NCBI RefSeq assembly: GCF_026342835.1
Contig: NZ_JAPEMI010000001.1
Span: 3,788,501-3,852,500 of the forward strand
Origin: Streptomyces sp. NBC_00154
GTDB lineage: Bacteria; Actinomycetota; Actinomycetes; Streptomycetales; Streptomycetaceae
Direction of reading: 5' to 3'
DNA length: 64,000 bases
Part shown: in pieces, positions 24,755-33,149 of the stretch
Layout of the letters: each line of letters begins with the position of its first letter
Position numbering within the stretch: position 1 is the stretch's first letter
Translations under genes and position numbers: made by a program
Notes under the pieces: generated by a model
Database searches by the model: none
Seen by the model: only the letters and a program-made list of their open reading frames with translations
Told to the model about the DNA's origin: nothing

Positions 24755-26986
24755 GTGGCCACATTCCTCTACAAACTCGGACGGTTCGCCTTCCGGCGCC
24801 GCCGCTATGTCGCCCTCGTCTGGGTGGCGCTGCTGGCGCTCGCCGGATTCGGCGCGGCCTCCGCGTCCACTGCCACCTCCAGCTCCTTCTCCATTCCGGG
24901 TACGGAGGCGCAGAAGGCCTTCGACCTGCTGGAACAGCGCTTCCCCGCCGCCAGCGCCGACGGCGCGACCGCGCGGGTCGTCTTCAAGGCACCCGACGGC
25001 GAGAAGATGACGGACCCGGCCAACAAGGCCGAGGTGCGCAAGGTCGCGGACGAGCTGAAGTCCGGCTCGGACCAGATCGCCTCGGTGACCGACCCGTACA
25101 CGGGCAAGGCCGTCAGCAAGGACGGTTCCACCGCGTACGTCTCCGTCTCCTACAAGGTCAGCTCGATGGAGCTGACCGACGCGACACGGGACGACCTGCA
25201 GGACGCAGGCAAGGCGGCGCAGCAGAGCGGGCTCACCGTGGAGATCGGCGGTGACGCGCTCCAGGTGATGCCGGAGACCGGCGCCACCGAGATCATCGGT
25301 GTGGCGATCGCGGCGGTCGTGCTGGTCATCACCTTCGGGTCGCTGATCGCGGCCGGGCTGCCGCTGCTGACCGCGCTCATCGGCGTCGGCATCGGCGTCT
25401 CGACGATCACGGCGCTGGCGAACGTGCTCGACCTGGGTTCCACCACTTCCACCCTCGCGATGATGATCGGCCTCGCGGTCGGCATCGACTACGCGCTCTT
25501 CATCGTCTCCCGCTACCGCGCCGAGCTGGCCGAGGGCCGCGAGCGCGACGAAGCGGCGGGGCGGGCGGTCGGCACGGCCGGTTCCGCGGTCGTCTTCGCC
25601 GGTCTCACCGTCGTCATCGCCCTGGTCGGCCTGGCCGTCGTCAACATCCCGATGCTGTCGAAGATGGGCTTCGCCGCGGCCGGCACGGTCGCCATCGCCG
25701 TCCTGATCGCGCTGACCCTCGTTCCGGCGATGATGGGCTTCGCGGGCAAGCGGGTGATGGGACGCAAGGCACGCAAGGCCGCCGAGACGGAGATCAAGAC
25801 GGAGCCGAAGCCGAACATGGGCACCCGGTGGGCGCGGTTCGTGCTGCGCAAGCCGGTGTGGGTGCTGCTGGTCGGAGTCATCGGCCTCGGGACCATCGCC
25901 GTGCCGGCCGCCTCGCTGGAGATGGGCCTGCCCGACGACGGCTCCCAGCCCACCAGCACCACCCAGCGCCGCGCCTACGACCTGCTCTCCGACGGCTTCG
26001 GCCCCGGCTTCAACGGTCCGCTGATGGTCGTCGTGGACACGGCGAACAGCTCGGACGGCAAGACCGCGGTCAACCGGGTCACCGACGACATCTCCGGCAT
26101 CCCGCACGTCGTCGCCGTCTCCCCGGCCACCTTCAACAAGGCCGGCGACACCGCGATGATCACCGTCGTCCCCCAGGACCGGCCGAGCTCGGCCGAAACG
26201 GAGAACGTGGTCCACGCGATCCGTGACGCGGGCACGGACATCAAGTCCGACACCGGCGCCGAGGTCCTGGTCACCGGCTCCACGGCGATGAACATCGACT
26301 TCTCGCAGAAGATGAACGACGCGCTGCTGCCGTATCTGGCGCTCGTCGTCGGCCTGGCGTTCCTGCTCCTGATGGTGGTCTTCCGGTCGGTGCTGGTGCC
26401 GCTGAAGGCGGCCCTCGGCTTCCTGCTCTCGGTCGTCGCGGCCCTGGGCGCGGTCGTCGCGGTCTTCCAGTGGGGCTGGCTCGGCTCGCTCTTCGGCGTC
26501 GAACAGACCGGCCCGATCATGTCCATGATGCCGATCTTCATGGTGGGTGTGGTCTTCGGCCTCGCCATGGACTACGAGGTCTTCCTCGTCACCCGGATGC
26601 GGGAGGCGTACGTCCACGGGGAGAAGCCCCCGCAGGCGATCGTCACCGGTTTCCGGCACGGCGCCCGCGTGGTCACCGCCGCAGCGGTGATCATGATGGC
26701 GGTCTTCGCCGGGTTCATCGGCTCCAGCGAGTCGATGATCAAGATGATCGGCTTCTCACTCGCCATCGCGGTCTTCTTCGACGCCTTCGTGGTCCGGATG
26801 GCGATCGTGCCCGCGGTCCTCGCCCTGCTCGGCAAGCGCGCCTGGTGGCTGCCGCGCTGGCTGGACCGGCTGCTGCCCAACGTCGACGTGGAGGGTGAGG
26901 GGCTGCGCAAGCAGCTCGGCGAGACGCCGTCCGGCGGCGTGGGTCACGGTGACGCCCAGGGTGAGCGCGAGCTGACCCGGGTCTGA
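24755..26986 (+). CDS. MMPL-family RND transporter
   Basis: A 743-residue membrane exporter with two homologous halves of about six helices and two periplasm-side domains. The first helix follows RRRRYVALVWVALLALAGF. The helix-4 and helix-10 Asp-Tyr proton-relay pairs are visible as GLAVGIDYALFIVSRYR and FGLAMDYEVFLVTRM. Family members move lipids, siderophores or toxic hydrophobic compounds using the proton gradient. GTG start at 24755 with a GGGAG site. Linked to the TetR repressor upstream; ends in a bidirectional terminator region. Confidence 0.92.
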   Translation: MATFLYKLGRFAFRRRRYVALVWVALLALAGFGAASASTATSSSFSIPGTEAQKAFDLLEQRFPAASADGATARVVFKAPDGEKMTDPANKAEVRKVADELKSGSDQIASVTDPYTGKAVSKDGSTAYVSVSYKVSSMELTDATRDDLQDAGKAAQQSGLTVEIGGDALQVMPETGATEIIGVAIAAVVLVITFGSLIAAGLPLLTALIGVGIGVSTITALANVLDLGSTTSTLAMMIGLAVGIDYALFIVSRYRAELAEGRERDEAAGRAVGTAGSAVVFAGLTVVIALVGLAVVNIPMLSKMGFAAAGTVAIAVLIALTLVPAMMGFAGKRVMGRKARKAAETEIKTEPKPNMGTRWARFVLRKPVWVLLVGVIGLGTIAVPAASLEMGLPDDGSQPTSTTQRRAYDLLSDGFGPGFNGPLMVVVDTANSSDGKTAVNRVTDDISGIPHVVAVSPATFNKAGDTAMITVVPQDRPSSAETENVVHAIRDAGTDIKSDTGAEVLVTGSTAMNIDFSQKMNDALLPYLALVVGLAFLLLMVVFRSVLVPLKAALGFLLSVVAALGAVVAVFQWGWLGSLFGVEQTGPIMSMMPIFMVGVVFGLAMDYEVFLVTRMREAYVHGEKPPQAIVTGFRHGARVVTAAAVIMMAVFAGFIGSSESMIKMIGFSLAIAVFFDAFVVRMAIVPAVLALLGKRAWWLPRWLDRLLPNVDVEGEGLRKQLGETPSGGVGHGDAQGERELTRV

Positions 26987-27013
26987 TCACCGGGGGCAAT
27001 CCCCCTGAGAGCC

Positions 27014-27047
27014 CCGGGGCCCGCGTCTGACCGGAGCGCGGCCCCGG
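27014..27047 (+). terminator. Imperfect GC hairpin after MMPL gene
   Basis: Arms 27014-27025 and 27037-27047 pair with one bulge, 28 bases beyond the MMPL stop. Confidence 0.5.
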
Positions 27048-27087
27048 ACTGCGCCGGTTACCTGTGGGGACGGGGGACCGGGGCGAC

Positions 27088-27122
27088 GATGAGCCCCCGT
27101 GCGAGCGGCACGGGGGCTCATC
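27088..27122. terminator. Bidirectional terminator, 15-bp perfect stem
   Basis: Arms 27088-27102 and 27108-27122 pair perfectly around GAGCG. It lies between the convergent MMPL and SsgA-like genes, eight bases from the latter's stop. Confidence 0.8.
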
Positions 27123-27129
27123 CATGCCG

Positions 27130-27495
27130 TCACGCCCGGGCCGTCACCGCCTGCGCGGCCTCGGGGCTGGTCTCCTCGCTGATGCGGTGCAGGAAGCGGA
27201 TCATCGACGCGTTGTCGAACTGGACCACCTCGACGCCGTCCGCCGAGTGCTTCTCCACGACCAGCTGCGCCCGGCCCAACGGCCAGATCCGGATGGCGCC
27301 GCTCCTGGCCGGGGAGCGCATCCCGCCCTCCAGCAGATCGCGGCCGAAGGCCCAGTCGGTGCCGCCGGGGAAGGCGACATGGACGGTTCGCGGGTCGGAG
27401 CCGGCGTCGTACCGCAGGTCGACGGGGACTGTGAAGGTGTCGGTGGCCTCGGTGATGAGCCGGGCTTCGGTGTGCTCTTCGATCACGGGGGACAT
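27130..27495 (-). CDS. SsgA-like sporulation/cell-division protein
   Basis: A 121-residue member of the SsgA-like protein (SALP) family restricted to sporulating actinomycetes. The pattern VPVDLRYDAGSDPRTVHVAF, TDWAFGRDLLEGGM and GAIRIWP matches the family's beta-rich core. SALPs direct septum placement, peptidoglycan remodelling and spore separation in aerial hyphae. I cannot say which paralogue (SsgA-G) it is. GAGGAG lies before ATG 27495. Convergent with the MMPL exporter, and its promoter side faces the metal-importer operon. Confidence 0.85.
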   Translation of the reverse strand: MSPVIEEHTEARLITEATDTFTVPVDLRYDAGSDPRTVHVAFPGGTDWAFGRDLLEGGMRSPARSGAIRIWPLGRAQLVVEKHSADGVEVVQFDNASMIRFLHRISEETSPEAAQAVTARA

Positions 27496-27601
27496 GGCCG
27501 ACTCCTCCTATTTGTTCACTCTTGCCATCTAATGTCCCATATTTTGACCGGTTGGCGCGGCGAGGGGGCGGCAGGGGCGCACAGCTGTGAGGTATGCGCT
27601 C

Positions 27602-27618
27602 TTGCGAATGGTTCGCAA
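27602..27618. promoter_or_regulatory. Nur-box-like palindrome upstream of metal importer
   Basis: TTGCGAA-TGG-TTCGCAA is a perfect 7-bp palindrome. It fits the Streptomyces nickel-uptake regulator pattern TTGCAA-N5-TTGCAA closely (TTGCGA-N5-TCGCAA). It overlaps a plausible -35, with TATCAT at 27627-27632 as -10. Metal-dependent repression of the downstream importer is inferred. Confidence 0.55.
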
Positions 27619-27681
27619 CAAGGCTCTATCATCGAGAGGTTCATGACCCCGCGCAGCAACGCAGGAAGCGGAGCCTCCTTC

Positions 27682-28731
27682 ATGCATGTACCCGACGGAT
27701 TCATCAACGCACCCGTCTCCGCCGCCGCCGGTGTCGTCGCCGCGGGTGCCGTCGCGGTCAGTCTGCGGGGCGCCCGTCGCGAGCTCGATGAGCGCACCGC
27801 GCCGCTCGCGGGCCTTGTCGCCGCCTTCATCTTTGCCGTGCAGATGCTGAACTTCCCGGTCGCCGCAGGTACCAGCGGCCATCTCCTCGGCGGGGCGCTG
27901 GCCGCGATCCTGGTCGGTCCCTATACCGGGGTGCTCTGCATATCCGTCGTTCTGCTCATGCAGGGCATTCTCTTCGCGGACGGCGGGCTCACCGCGCTGG
28001 GCGTCAACGTCCTCGACATGGGCATCACGACCACCGTCGTCGCGTACGCCCTCTTCCGCGGCCTGGTCGGCGTGCTGCCGCGGACCCGCCGCTCCATGAC
28101 GGCCGCGTCGTTCGTCGCCGCGCTGGTGTCCGTACCGGCCGCGGCGGTCGTCTTCACGCTGATCTACTGGATCGGCGGCACCACCGACATCGCGATCGGC
28201 AAGGTCTTCACCGCCATGGTCGGCGTACACGTCCTGATCGGGATCGGTGAGGCCCTGATCACCGCGCTGACCGTCGGCGCCGTCATCGCCGTCCGACCCG
28301 ACCTGGTGCACGGCGCCCGGGGACTGACCGCACCGCTCAAGCTCCGGGTCGGCGGCGAACTCGTCGACGCGCCGGCGCGCGAGACCGCCCCCGTCGCCGG
28401 CCGGTCGACGCGCAAGGTCTGGGCCACCGGTCTGGTCGCCGCCCTCGTCCTTGCCGGCTTCGTCTCGTTCTACGCCTCCGCCAGCCCGGACGGCCTGGAG
28501 AAGGTCGCCGCCGACCAGGGCATCGACGAGAAGGCCGAGCCGCATGCGTCCAAGGACTCCCCGCTCGCCGACTACGGCGTCCGGGACATCTCCGACGCCC
28601 GTATCTCCGGCGGCCTCGCCGGAGTGATCGGGGTCGGCGCCACGGTCGTGGCCGGCAGCGGGGTCTTCTGGGCCGTGCGCCGCCGCCGTACGCCGGACGC
28701 ACTCGGCGCGCGCACCGAGGAAACCGTCTGA
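27682..28731 (+). CDS. cbiM: ECF cobalt/nickel importer, fused CbiM-CbiN substrate component
   Basis: A 349-residue integral membrane protein. It starts MHVPDGF, the family's metal site in which the N-terminal amine, His2 and later His residues bind Co2+ or Ni2+. This fixes the ATG at 27682, although the frame is open from 27643. The N-terminal 210 residues are the CbiM helices, with FPVAAGTSGHLLGG as the second metal motif. The C-terminal part has two helices around ASPDGLEKVAADQG and DYGVRD, which is the PDGLE/CbiN-type module fused in one chain. It is coupled to CbiQ by a one-base overlap. Metal choice is unproven; the Nur-like box favours nickel. Confidence 0.9.
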   Translation: MHVPDGFINAPVSAAAGVVAAGAVAVSLRGARRELDERTAPLAGLVAAFIFAVQMLNFPVAAGTSGHLLGGALAAILVGPYTGVLCISVVLLMQGILFADGGLTALGVNVLDMGITTTVVAYALFRGLVGVLPRTRRSMTAASFVAALVSVPAAAVVFTLIYWIGGTTDIAIGKVFTAMVGVHVLIGIGEALITALTVGAVIAVRPDLVHGARGLTAPLKLRVGGELVDAPARETAPVAGRSTRKVWATGLVAALVLAGFVSFYASASPDGLEKVAADQGIDEKAEPHASKDSPLADYGVRDISDARISGGLAGVIGVGATVVAGSGVFWAVRRRRTPDALGARTEETV

Positions 28732-29492
28732 TGGGCGCCGGGCACGCCCACAAGCTCTACCGGCACGGGCACTCGCCGGTCCATGATCTGCCACCGCACT
28801 GCAAGCTGGCCGCCGTCTTCTGCTTCGTGGTGGTCGTCGTCTCGACGCCGCGCGAGGCGGTCTGGGCGTTCGCGCTGTATGCGGCGCTGATCGCCGCGGT
28901 CGCCGTGCTCGCCCGGATCCCGGCCGGGTTCCTCCTCAAGCGGCTGCTCATCGAGGTGCCGTTCGTCGCGTTCGCGCTGCTGATGCCGTTCGTGGTGCCG
29001 GGCGAGCAGACCGAACTCCTCGGTGTCCCGGTCAGCGTCCCCGGTCTCTGGGGCGCCTGGAACGTGCTGGCCAAGGGCACCCTGGGCGTCGCCGCCTCGG
29101 TGCTGCTGGCCTCCACCACCGAGCTGCGCTCCCTGCTGCTCGGCCTCCAGCGGCTCAAGCTGCCGCCGCTCCTCGTGCAGATCGCCTCGTTCATGATCCG
29201 GTACGGGGATGTGGTCACCGACGAGATGCGGCGGATGTCGATCGCCCGCCGCTCCCGGGGCTTCGAGGCGCGCGGTATGCGGCAGTGGGGGGTTCTCGCG
29301 ATATCGGCGGGCGCCCTCTTCATCCGCTCCTACGAACGCGGCGAACGGGTCCATCTCGCCATGGTCAGTCGCGGCTACACCGGCTCGATGCCGGTCATCG
29401 ACGAAGTGACGGCGTCCCGTGCCCAGTGGGCGTACGCCTCGGTGCTCCCCGTCCTCGCCCTTGTCATCTGTCTGCTGGGATGGACCCTATGA
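28731..29492 (+). CDS. cbiQ: ECF importer transmembrane (T) component CbiQ
   Basis: A 253-residue membrane protein with about five helices. The cytoplasmic coupling helices carry the T-component signature Ala-Arg-Gly/Ser pattern: MSIARRSRGFEARG and MVSRGYTGSMP, which contact the ATPase. HDLPPHCKLAAVF near the N-terminus is typical of CbiQ. Its ATG overlaps the CbiM stop (TGATG) and its stop overlaps the CbiO start (ATGA), so the operon is tightly coupled. Confidence 0.9.
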   Translation: MGAGHAHKLYRHGHSPVHDLPPHCKLAAVFCFVVVVVSTPREAVWAFALYAALIAAVAVLARIPAGFLLKRLLIEVPFVAFALLMPFVVPGEQTELLGVPVSVPGLWGAWNVLAKGTLGVAASVLLASTTELRSLLLGLQRLKLPPLLVQIASFMIRYGDVVTDEMRRMSIARRSRGFEARGMRQWGVLAISAGALFIRSYERGERVHLAMVSRGYTGSMPVIDEVTASRAQWAYASVLPVLALVICLLGWTL

Positions 29493-30256
29493 GCATGTCA
29501 CCGACACCCCCCGCCTCCCTCGAGGTCAGCGGCCTCGCCTACGCCTACCCCGACGGTCACCAGGCGCTCTTCGGTGTCGACCTGACCGTCGCCCGCGGCG
29601 AGCGCGTCGCCCTGCTCGGCCCGAACGGCGCCGGCAAGACCACCCTCGTCCTCCACCTCAACGGCATCCTCGACGCGGGCGCCGGAACCGTCCGGGTCGC
29701 CGGTCTCCCGGTGGAGAAGCGCAACCTCGCCGAGATCCGCCGCCGCGTCGGCATCGTCTTCCAGGACCCCGACGACCAGCTCTTCATGCCTACTGTCCGG
29801 GAGGACGTCGCCTTCGGACCCGCCGCCTCCGGGCTGCGCGGCGCCGAGCTGGAGGAGCGGGTCGTCGAGGCTCTGAAGCAGGTCGGCATGGAGGGGTACG
29901 CGGACCGGCCCCCGCATCACCTCTCCTTCGGTCAGCGCCGCCGCGTCGCCGTGGCCACCGTGCTCGCGATGCGGCCGGAGATCCTCGTCCTGGACGAGCC
30001 GTCGTCCAACCTGGACCCCGCTTCGAGGCGTGAGCTCGCCGACATTTTGCGGTCGTTGGACGTCACCGTGCTGATGGTCACGCATGACCTGCCGTACGCC
30101 CTGGAGCTCTGCCCGCGCGCCGTCATCCTCAGCGACGGTGTCATCGCCGCCGACGACCGTACGCATGACCTGCTCTGCGACGAGGAGTTGATGCGCGCCC
30201 ACCGTCTGGAGCTGCCCTTCGGGTTCGACCCGCGCTCTGTGGCAATGGGGGCGTGA
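29489..30256 (+). CDS. cbiO: ECF importer ATPase CbiO
   Basis: A 255-residue ABC ATPase. LLGPNGAGKTTL is Walker A, FQDPDDQLFMPTVREDV the Q-loop region typical of ECF ATPases, LSFGQRRRVAVATVLAM the signature, EILVLDEPSSNLDP Walker B and VTHDLPYALEL the His switch. It energises the CbiMNQ membrane complex at the inner face. Start ATG 29489 is taken from the ATGA overlap with cbiQ; an in-frame ATG at 29480 is an alternative. The stop overlaps the ohrR remnant's GTG by four bases. Confidence 0.92.
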   Translation: MSMSPTPPASLEVSGLAYAYPDGHQALFGVDLTVARGERVALLGPNGAGKTTLVLHLNGILDAGAGTVRVAGLPVEKRNLAEIRRRVGIVFQDPDDQLFMPTVREDVAFGPAASGLRGAELEERVVEALKQVGMEGYADRPPHHLSFGQRRRVAVATVLAMRPEILVLDEPSSNLDPASRRELADILRSLDVTVLMVTHDLPYALELCPRAVILSDGVIAADDRTHDLLCDEELMRAHRLELPFGFDPRSVAMGA

Positions 30257-30455
30257 CCGACGGCGACACCAGCCTTCCCGCAGCCTCGCTGCTGCTCGAC
30301 GAACAGCTCTGCTTCGCGGTGTACGCGGCGCAGCGGGCCGCGACCGCCGCTGCCGACGGGGGGCGGGGCTCGGGGCGGGCGGGATGGCGCGGCTGCGGGC
30401 GGAGCTGCACGCCCTCGCCGCGCGCGTCGGCACACTGGCGGACCGCACCCGCTGA
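30253..30455 (+). pseudogene. ohrR: Internally deleted ohrR (MarR-type peroxide regulator)
   Basis: From GTG 30253 the first 33 codons read as a MarR/OhrR N-terminus, with LLLDEQLCFAVYAAQRA including the peroxide-sensing Cys of OhrR (DEQLCF). After about codon 34 the frame becomes Gly/Arg-rich and meaningless. In another frame, RLRAELHALAARVGTLADR and a stop at 30453-30455 match the usual OhrR C-terminus. The middle of the gene, about 90 codons with the whole DNA-binding wing, is missing. It sits just before ohr, the normal target of OhrR, so the locus has lost its regulator, or the assembly has lost the segment. Confidence 0.68.
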
Positions 30456-30474
30456 CCCCACCCCGGCCGACCTT

Positions 30475-30490
30475 GCTACCCGCTGGTAGC
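30475..30490. promoter_or_regulatory. Operator-like palindrome upstream of ohr
   Basis: GCTACC-N4-GGTAGC, a perfect 6-bp inverted repeat 68 bases before the ohr start. It could be the site of the lost OhrR or of another regulator; it does not resemble the AT-rich OhrR boxes known elsewhere. Confidence 0.35.
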
Positions 30491-30557
30491 GTGCGGTCCG
30501 CTCGGATGTGTTGTGGGCAACGTTCTTGCACACACGTCTTTATCGCGGGGGTGCTGC

Positions 30558-30992
30558 ATGACCGAGGACGCCAGGCCGACGAAGATCATGTACGTGGCGG
30601 AGGCAACCGCCCACGGTGGTCGTGACGGCTATGTCACCAGCCAGGACGGCCAGGTCGATGTGCGGCTGGCGATGCCGCCCGCGCTCGGTGGCGACGGCAA
30701 CGGGACCAACCCCGAGCAGCTGTTCGCCGCCGGTTACAGCGCCTGCTTCCACAACGCGCTGGTGCTGGTGGGCCGACGGGCCGGATACGACCTCAGCGGT
30801 TCGACGGTCGCCGCCAAGGTCGGTATCGGCCCCAACCGGGCGCACGGTTACGGACTCGCCGTCGCCCTCAATGTGTCGCTGCCCCTCGTCGACCAGGAGC
30901 TGGCCGCCCGGCTGGTGGACAGCGCGCACCAGGTCTGCCCGTACTCCAACGCCACCCGGGGAAACATCGACGTCTCGATCGTGCTGAGCTGA
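30558..30992 (+). CDS. ohr: Organic hydroperoxide resistance protein (Ohr/OsmC family)
   Basis: A 144-residue thiol peroxidase of the Ohr subfamily. The two redox cysteines are in GYSACFHNAL (C63) and HQVCPYSNATRGN (C127), and the conserved Arg/Glu network residues lie in NPEQLFAAG. It reduces organic hydroperoxides with lipoyl partners in the cytoplasm. Start ATG 30558 is chosen by family length (about 140). It follows the gutted ohrR, so expression may now be constitutive. Confidence 0.93.
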   Translation: MTEDARPTKIMYVAEATAHGGRDGYVTSQDGQVDVRLAMPPALGGDGNGTNPEQLFAAGYSACFHNALVLVGRRAGYDLSGSTVAAKVGIGPNRAHGYGLAVALNVSLPLVDQELAARLVDSAHQVCPYSNATRGNIDVSIVLS

Positions 30993-31064
30993 ACGTCACC
31001 CGCGGTACAGCTCACCTGCGGCGCCATGCACCATGGGGGGATGAGCGGGAGTGCAGGAGCAGGC

Positions 31065-32228
31065 GTGGACGTACGGGGCACGGTGGCGGCCGGATTCGAA
31101 CCGGTCAGGGACGCCTTCATCCGTAACTTCGAGCACCGTGGCGAGCGGGGGGCCGCGGTCGCCGTCTACCGGGACGGGCGCAAGGTCGTCGATCTCTGGG
31201 CCGGAACGAGGGACGTCGACGGCGCGGAGCCATGGGCCGTCGACACCGTGCAGATCGTCCGCTCGGCGGGCAAGGGCATAGCCGCCGCCGTACCGCTGCT
31301 GCTGCACCAGCGCGGCCAGGTGGACCTGGACGCACCGGTCGGCACGTACTGGCCCGAGTTCAAGACGGCCGGCAAGGAACGCGTCCTCGTACGCCATCTC
31401 CTCGCCCACCGGGCCGGGGTCCCCGCCCTCGACCGGCCGCTGACGCCGCAGGAGGCCGCCGACGGGATCTCCGGGCCGCGGGCCGTCGCCGCGCAGTGCC
31501 CGCAGTGGGAACCGGGCACCGCGCACGGCTACCACGCGCAGACGTACAGCTGGCTCGTCGGCGAGCTGGTGCGCAGGGTCACCGGGCGCACCGTGGGCCG
31601 CTGGGTCGCCGAGGAGATCGCCCGCCCACTCGGCCTGGACTTCTGGTTCGGGCTGCCGGCGGAAGAGGCGCACCGGGTGGGCCGGATCGGACCGGTCGAG
31701 GCACCCGCCCTCCAGGACAACGGCGGCGCCCTGCGGCTGCGCCCCAAGCGGTCGGTCACGGAGGCCTACCGCGATCCGGAGTCGCTGACCCGTCGCGCGT
31801 TCGGCGCGATCGACCCGCTGCCCGACGAGAACGACCCCGCCTACCGGGTGGCCGAACTCCCCGCCTCCAACGGCATCGCGACCGCCCGCGCCCTGGCCCG
31901 CTGCTACGCCGCGATGATCGGCCCGGTCGACGGCCACCGGCTGTTCGCCCCGGCCACACTCACCCTGGCCCGCACCGAGGAGTCCGCGGGCCCGGACCGG
32001 GTGCTCGTCGTGAACACCCGCTTCGGCCTCGGATACATGCTGCACGGCCCGGCCGCCCCGCTCCTCGCCCCCGGCTCCTTCGGCCACCCGGGCCGCGGCG
32101 GCTCGCTCGGCTTCGCCGATCCCGAATCGGGCATGGCGCTCGGCTATGTGACGAACGGTCTGCAGAAGGGAGTCACCGCCGATCCCCGTGCCCAGGCCCT
32201 GGTCAGAGCAGTACGGTCGGCGCTATGA
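31065..32228 (+). CDS. Beta-lactamase-fold serine hydrolase (class C esterase type)
   Basis: About 387 residues of the serine beta-lactamase/EstB fold. The SxxK nucleophile motif is RSAGKG; the Tyr motif appears as GYHAQTYSW, and a late GHPGRGGSLGF replaces the KTG box. There is no signal peptide, so it is probably a cytoplasmic esterase rather than an antibiotic-resistance enzyme. GTG 31065 is favoured because AGGAG lies five bases upstream; ATG 31041, eight codons earlier, has its G-run too close. The stop overlaps the start of the following SDR (ATGA), so the pair is co-translated. Confidence 0.85.
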   Translation: MDVRGTVAAGFEPVRDAFIRNFEHRGERGAAVAVYRDGRKVVDLWAGTRDVDGAEPWAVDTVQIVRSAGKGIAAAVPLLLHQRGQVDLDAPVGTYWPEFKTAGKERVLVRHLLAHRAGVPALDRPLTPQEAADGISGPRAVAAQCPQWEPGTAHGYHAQTYSWLVGELVRRVTGRTVGRWVAEEIARPLGLDFWFGLPAEEAHRVGRIGPVEAPALQDNGGALRLRPKRSVTEAYRDPESLTRRAFGAIDPLPDENDPAYRVAELPASNGIATARALARCYAAMIGPVDGHRLFAPATLTLARTEESAGPDRVLVVNTRFGLGYMLHGPAAPLLAPGSFGHPGRGGSLGFADPESGMALGYVTNGLQKGVTADPRAQALVRAVRSAL

Positions 32229-33019
32229 CTCCTACCGGTGATTCCAGGTTCGACGGATACGGCGTACTCATCACGGGCGCGGGACAGGGCATCGGCGCAG
32301 CCACGGCCCGTCGGCTGGCCGGCGAGGGCGCGCGCGTCCTGGTGACCGATCTGGACGGTGACCGCGCCGAGCACACGGCGGCGGCGATACGGAAGACGGG
32401 GGCCACCGCCGAGGCGCTGCCCTGCGACGTGGGCGACCGGGCGGCGGTCGAGGCTGCGGTGGCCCGTGCGGTCGAGGCGTTCGGCGCGCTCGACGTGCTG
32501 GTCAACAACGCGTACCGCTGCACCCCCGACACCCCGCTCTTCGAGGACGAGCCCGACGACGTCTGGCAGGGCGATCTGGACGCCACGCTCACCGGTCCGT
32601 ACCGCTGCTCGCGCGCCGCTCTGCCGCATCTGGTGGCGTCGGGGAGGGGCGCGATCGTCAACATCGGCTCGGTCAACGGCGAGCAGGACTTCGGCAACCA
32701 CGCCTACAGCGCCGCCAAGGCCGGACTGGGCAGTCTGACCCGTACGCTCGCCGGCCACGCCGGTCCGCGCGGGGTCCGGGTCAACCTGGTGGCGCCCGGC
32801 ACGATCCGAACGGACGCCTGGGCGGGACGTGACCTCGAGCTGGACCGGGTGAGCGCGGTCTACCCGCTGGGCCGGGTCGGCGAACCGGATGACATCGCGG
32901 CCGCGGTCGCCTTCCTCGCCTCCCGTGACGCGGCCTGGATCACGGGGACGACGCTGCGGGTGGACGGCGGCCTGCTCGCCGTGAACACAGGCTTCCGGAG
33001 GGCGATCGCGGAGGACTGA
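32225..33019 (+). CDS. Short-chain dehydrogenase/reductase
   Basis: A 264-residue classical SDR. LITGAGQGIGAAT is the dinucleotide motif, DLDGDRAE the NAD(H)-type acidic residue, VLVNNAY the NNAG strand, NIGSVNG the catalytic Ser and YSAAKAG the YxxxK pair. PLGRVGEPDDIAAAVAFLAS and ITGTTLRVDGG are typical of fabG-like SDRs. Co-translated with the esterase-like gene upstream, which suggests linked action on an ester-derived alcohol. Ends 37 bases before a hairpin. Confidence 0.9.
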   Translation: MTPTGDSRFDGYGVLITGAGQGIGAATARRLAGEGARVLVTDLDGDRAEHTAAAIRKTGATAEALPCDVGDRAAVEAAVARAVEAFGALDVLVNNAYRCTPDTPLFEDEPDDVWQGDLDATLTGPYRCSRAALPHLVASGRGAIVNIGSVNGEQDFGNHAYSAAKAGLGSLTRTLAGHAGPRGVRVNLVAPGTIRTDAWAGRDLELDRVSAVYPLGRVGEPDDIAAAVAFLASRDAAWITGTTLRVDGGLLAVNTGFRRAIAED

Positions 33020-33056
33020 GCCGGGTGGCCGCCGCCGGGCGGCATGCCTCTCGCGC

Positions 33057-33093
33057 ACGGACGTGACAGGTGATCCTCGGGTGTCACGTCCGT
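33057..33093 (+). terminator. Hairpin terminator after SDR gene
   Basis: Perfect 12-bp arms (33057-33068 and 33082-33093), 13-base loop, between the SDR gene and the convergent EamA gene. Confidence 0.65.
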
Positions 33094-33149
33094 TCAGGGC
33101 ACGTGTGCTGCCGCCCGGGACCGGCGCCGCGTGCCCGGCGCCGGCGCGC

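Noticed and set aside
31065..32228. Antibiotic-resistance beta-lactamase
   Set aside because: No signal peptide, no KTG box (GHPGRGG instead) and fusion-like coupling to an SDR point to an esterase.
9853..33019. Secondary-metabolite gene cluster
   Set aside because: No PKS, NRPS, terpene synthase or RiPP core genes were seen; tailoring-like enzymes belong to separate small operons.
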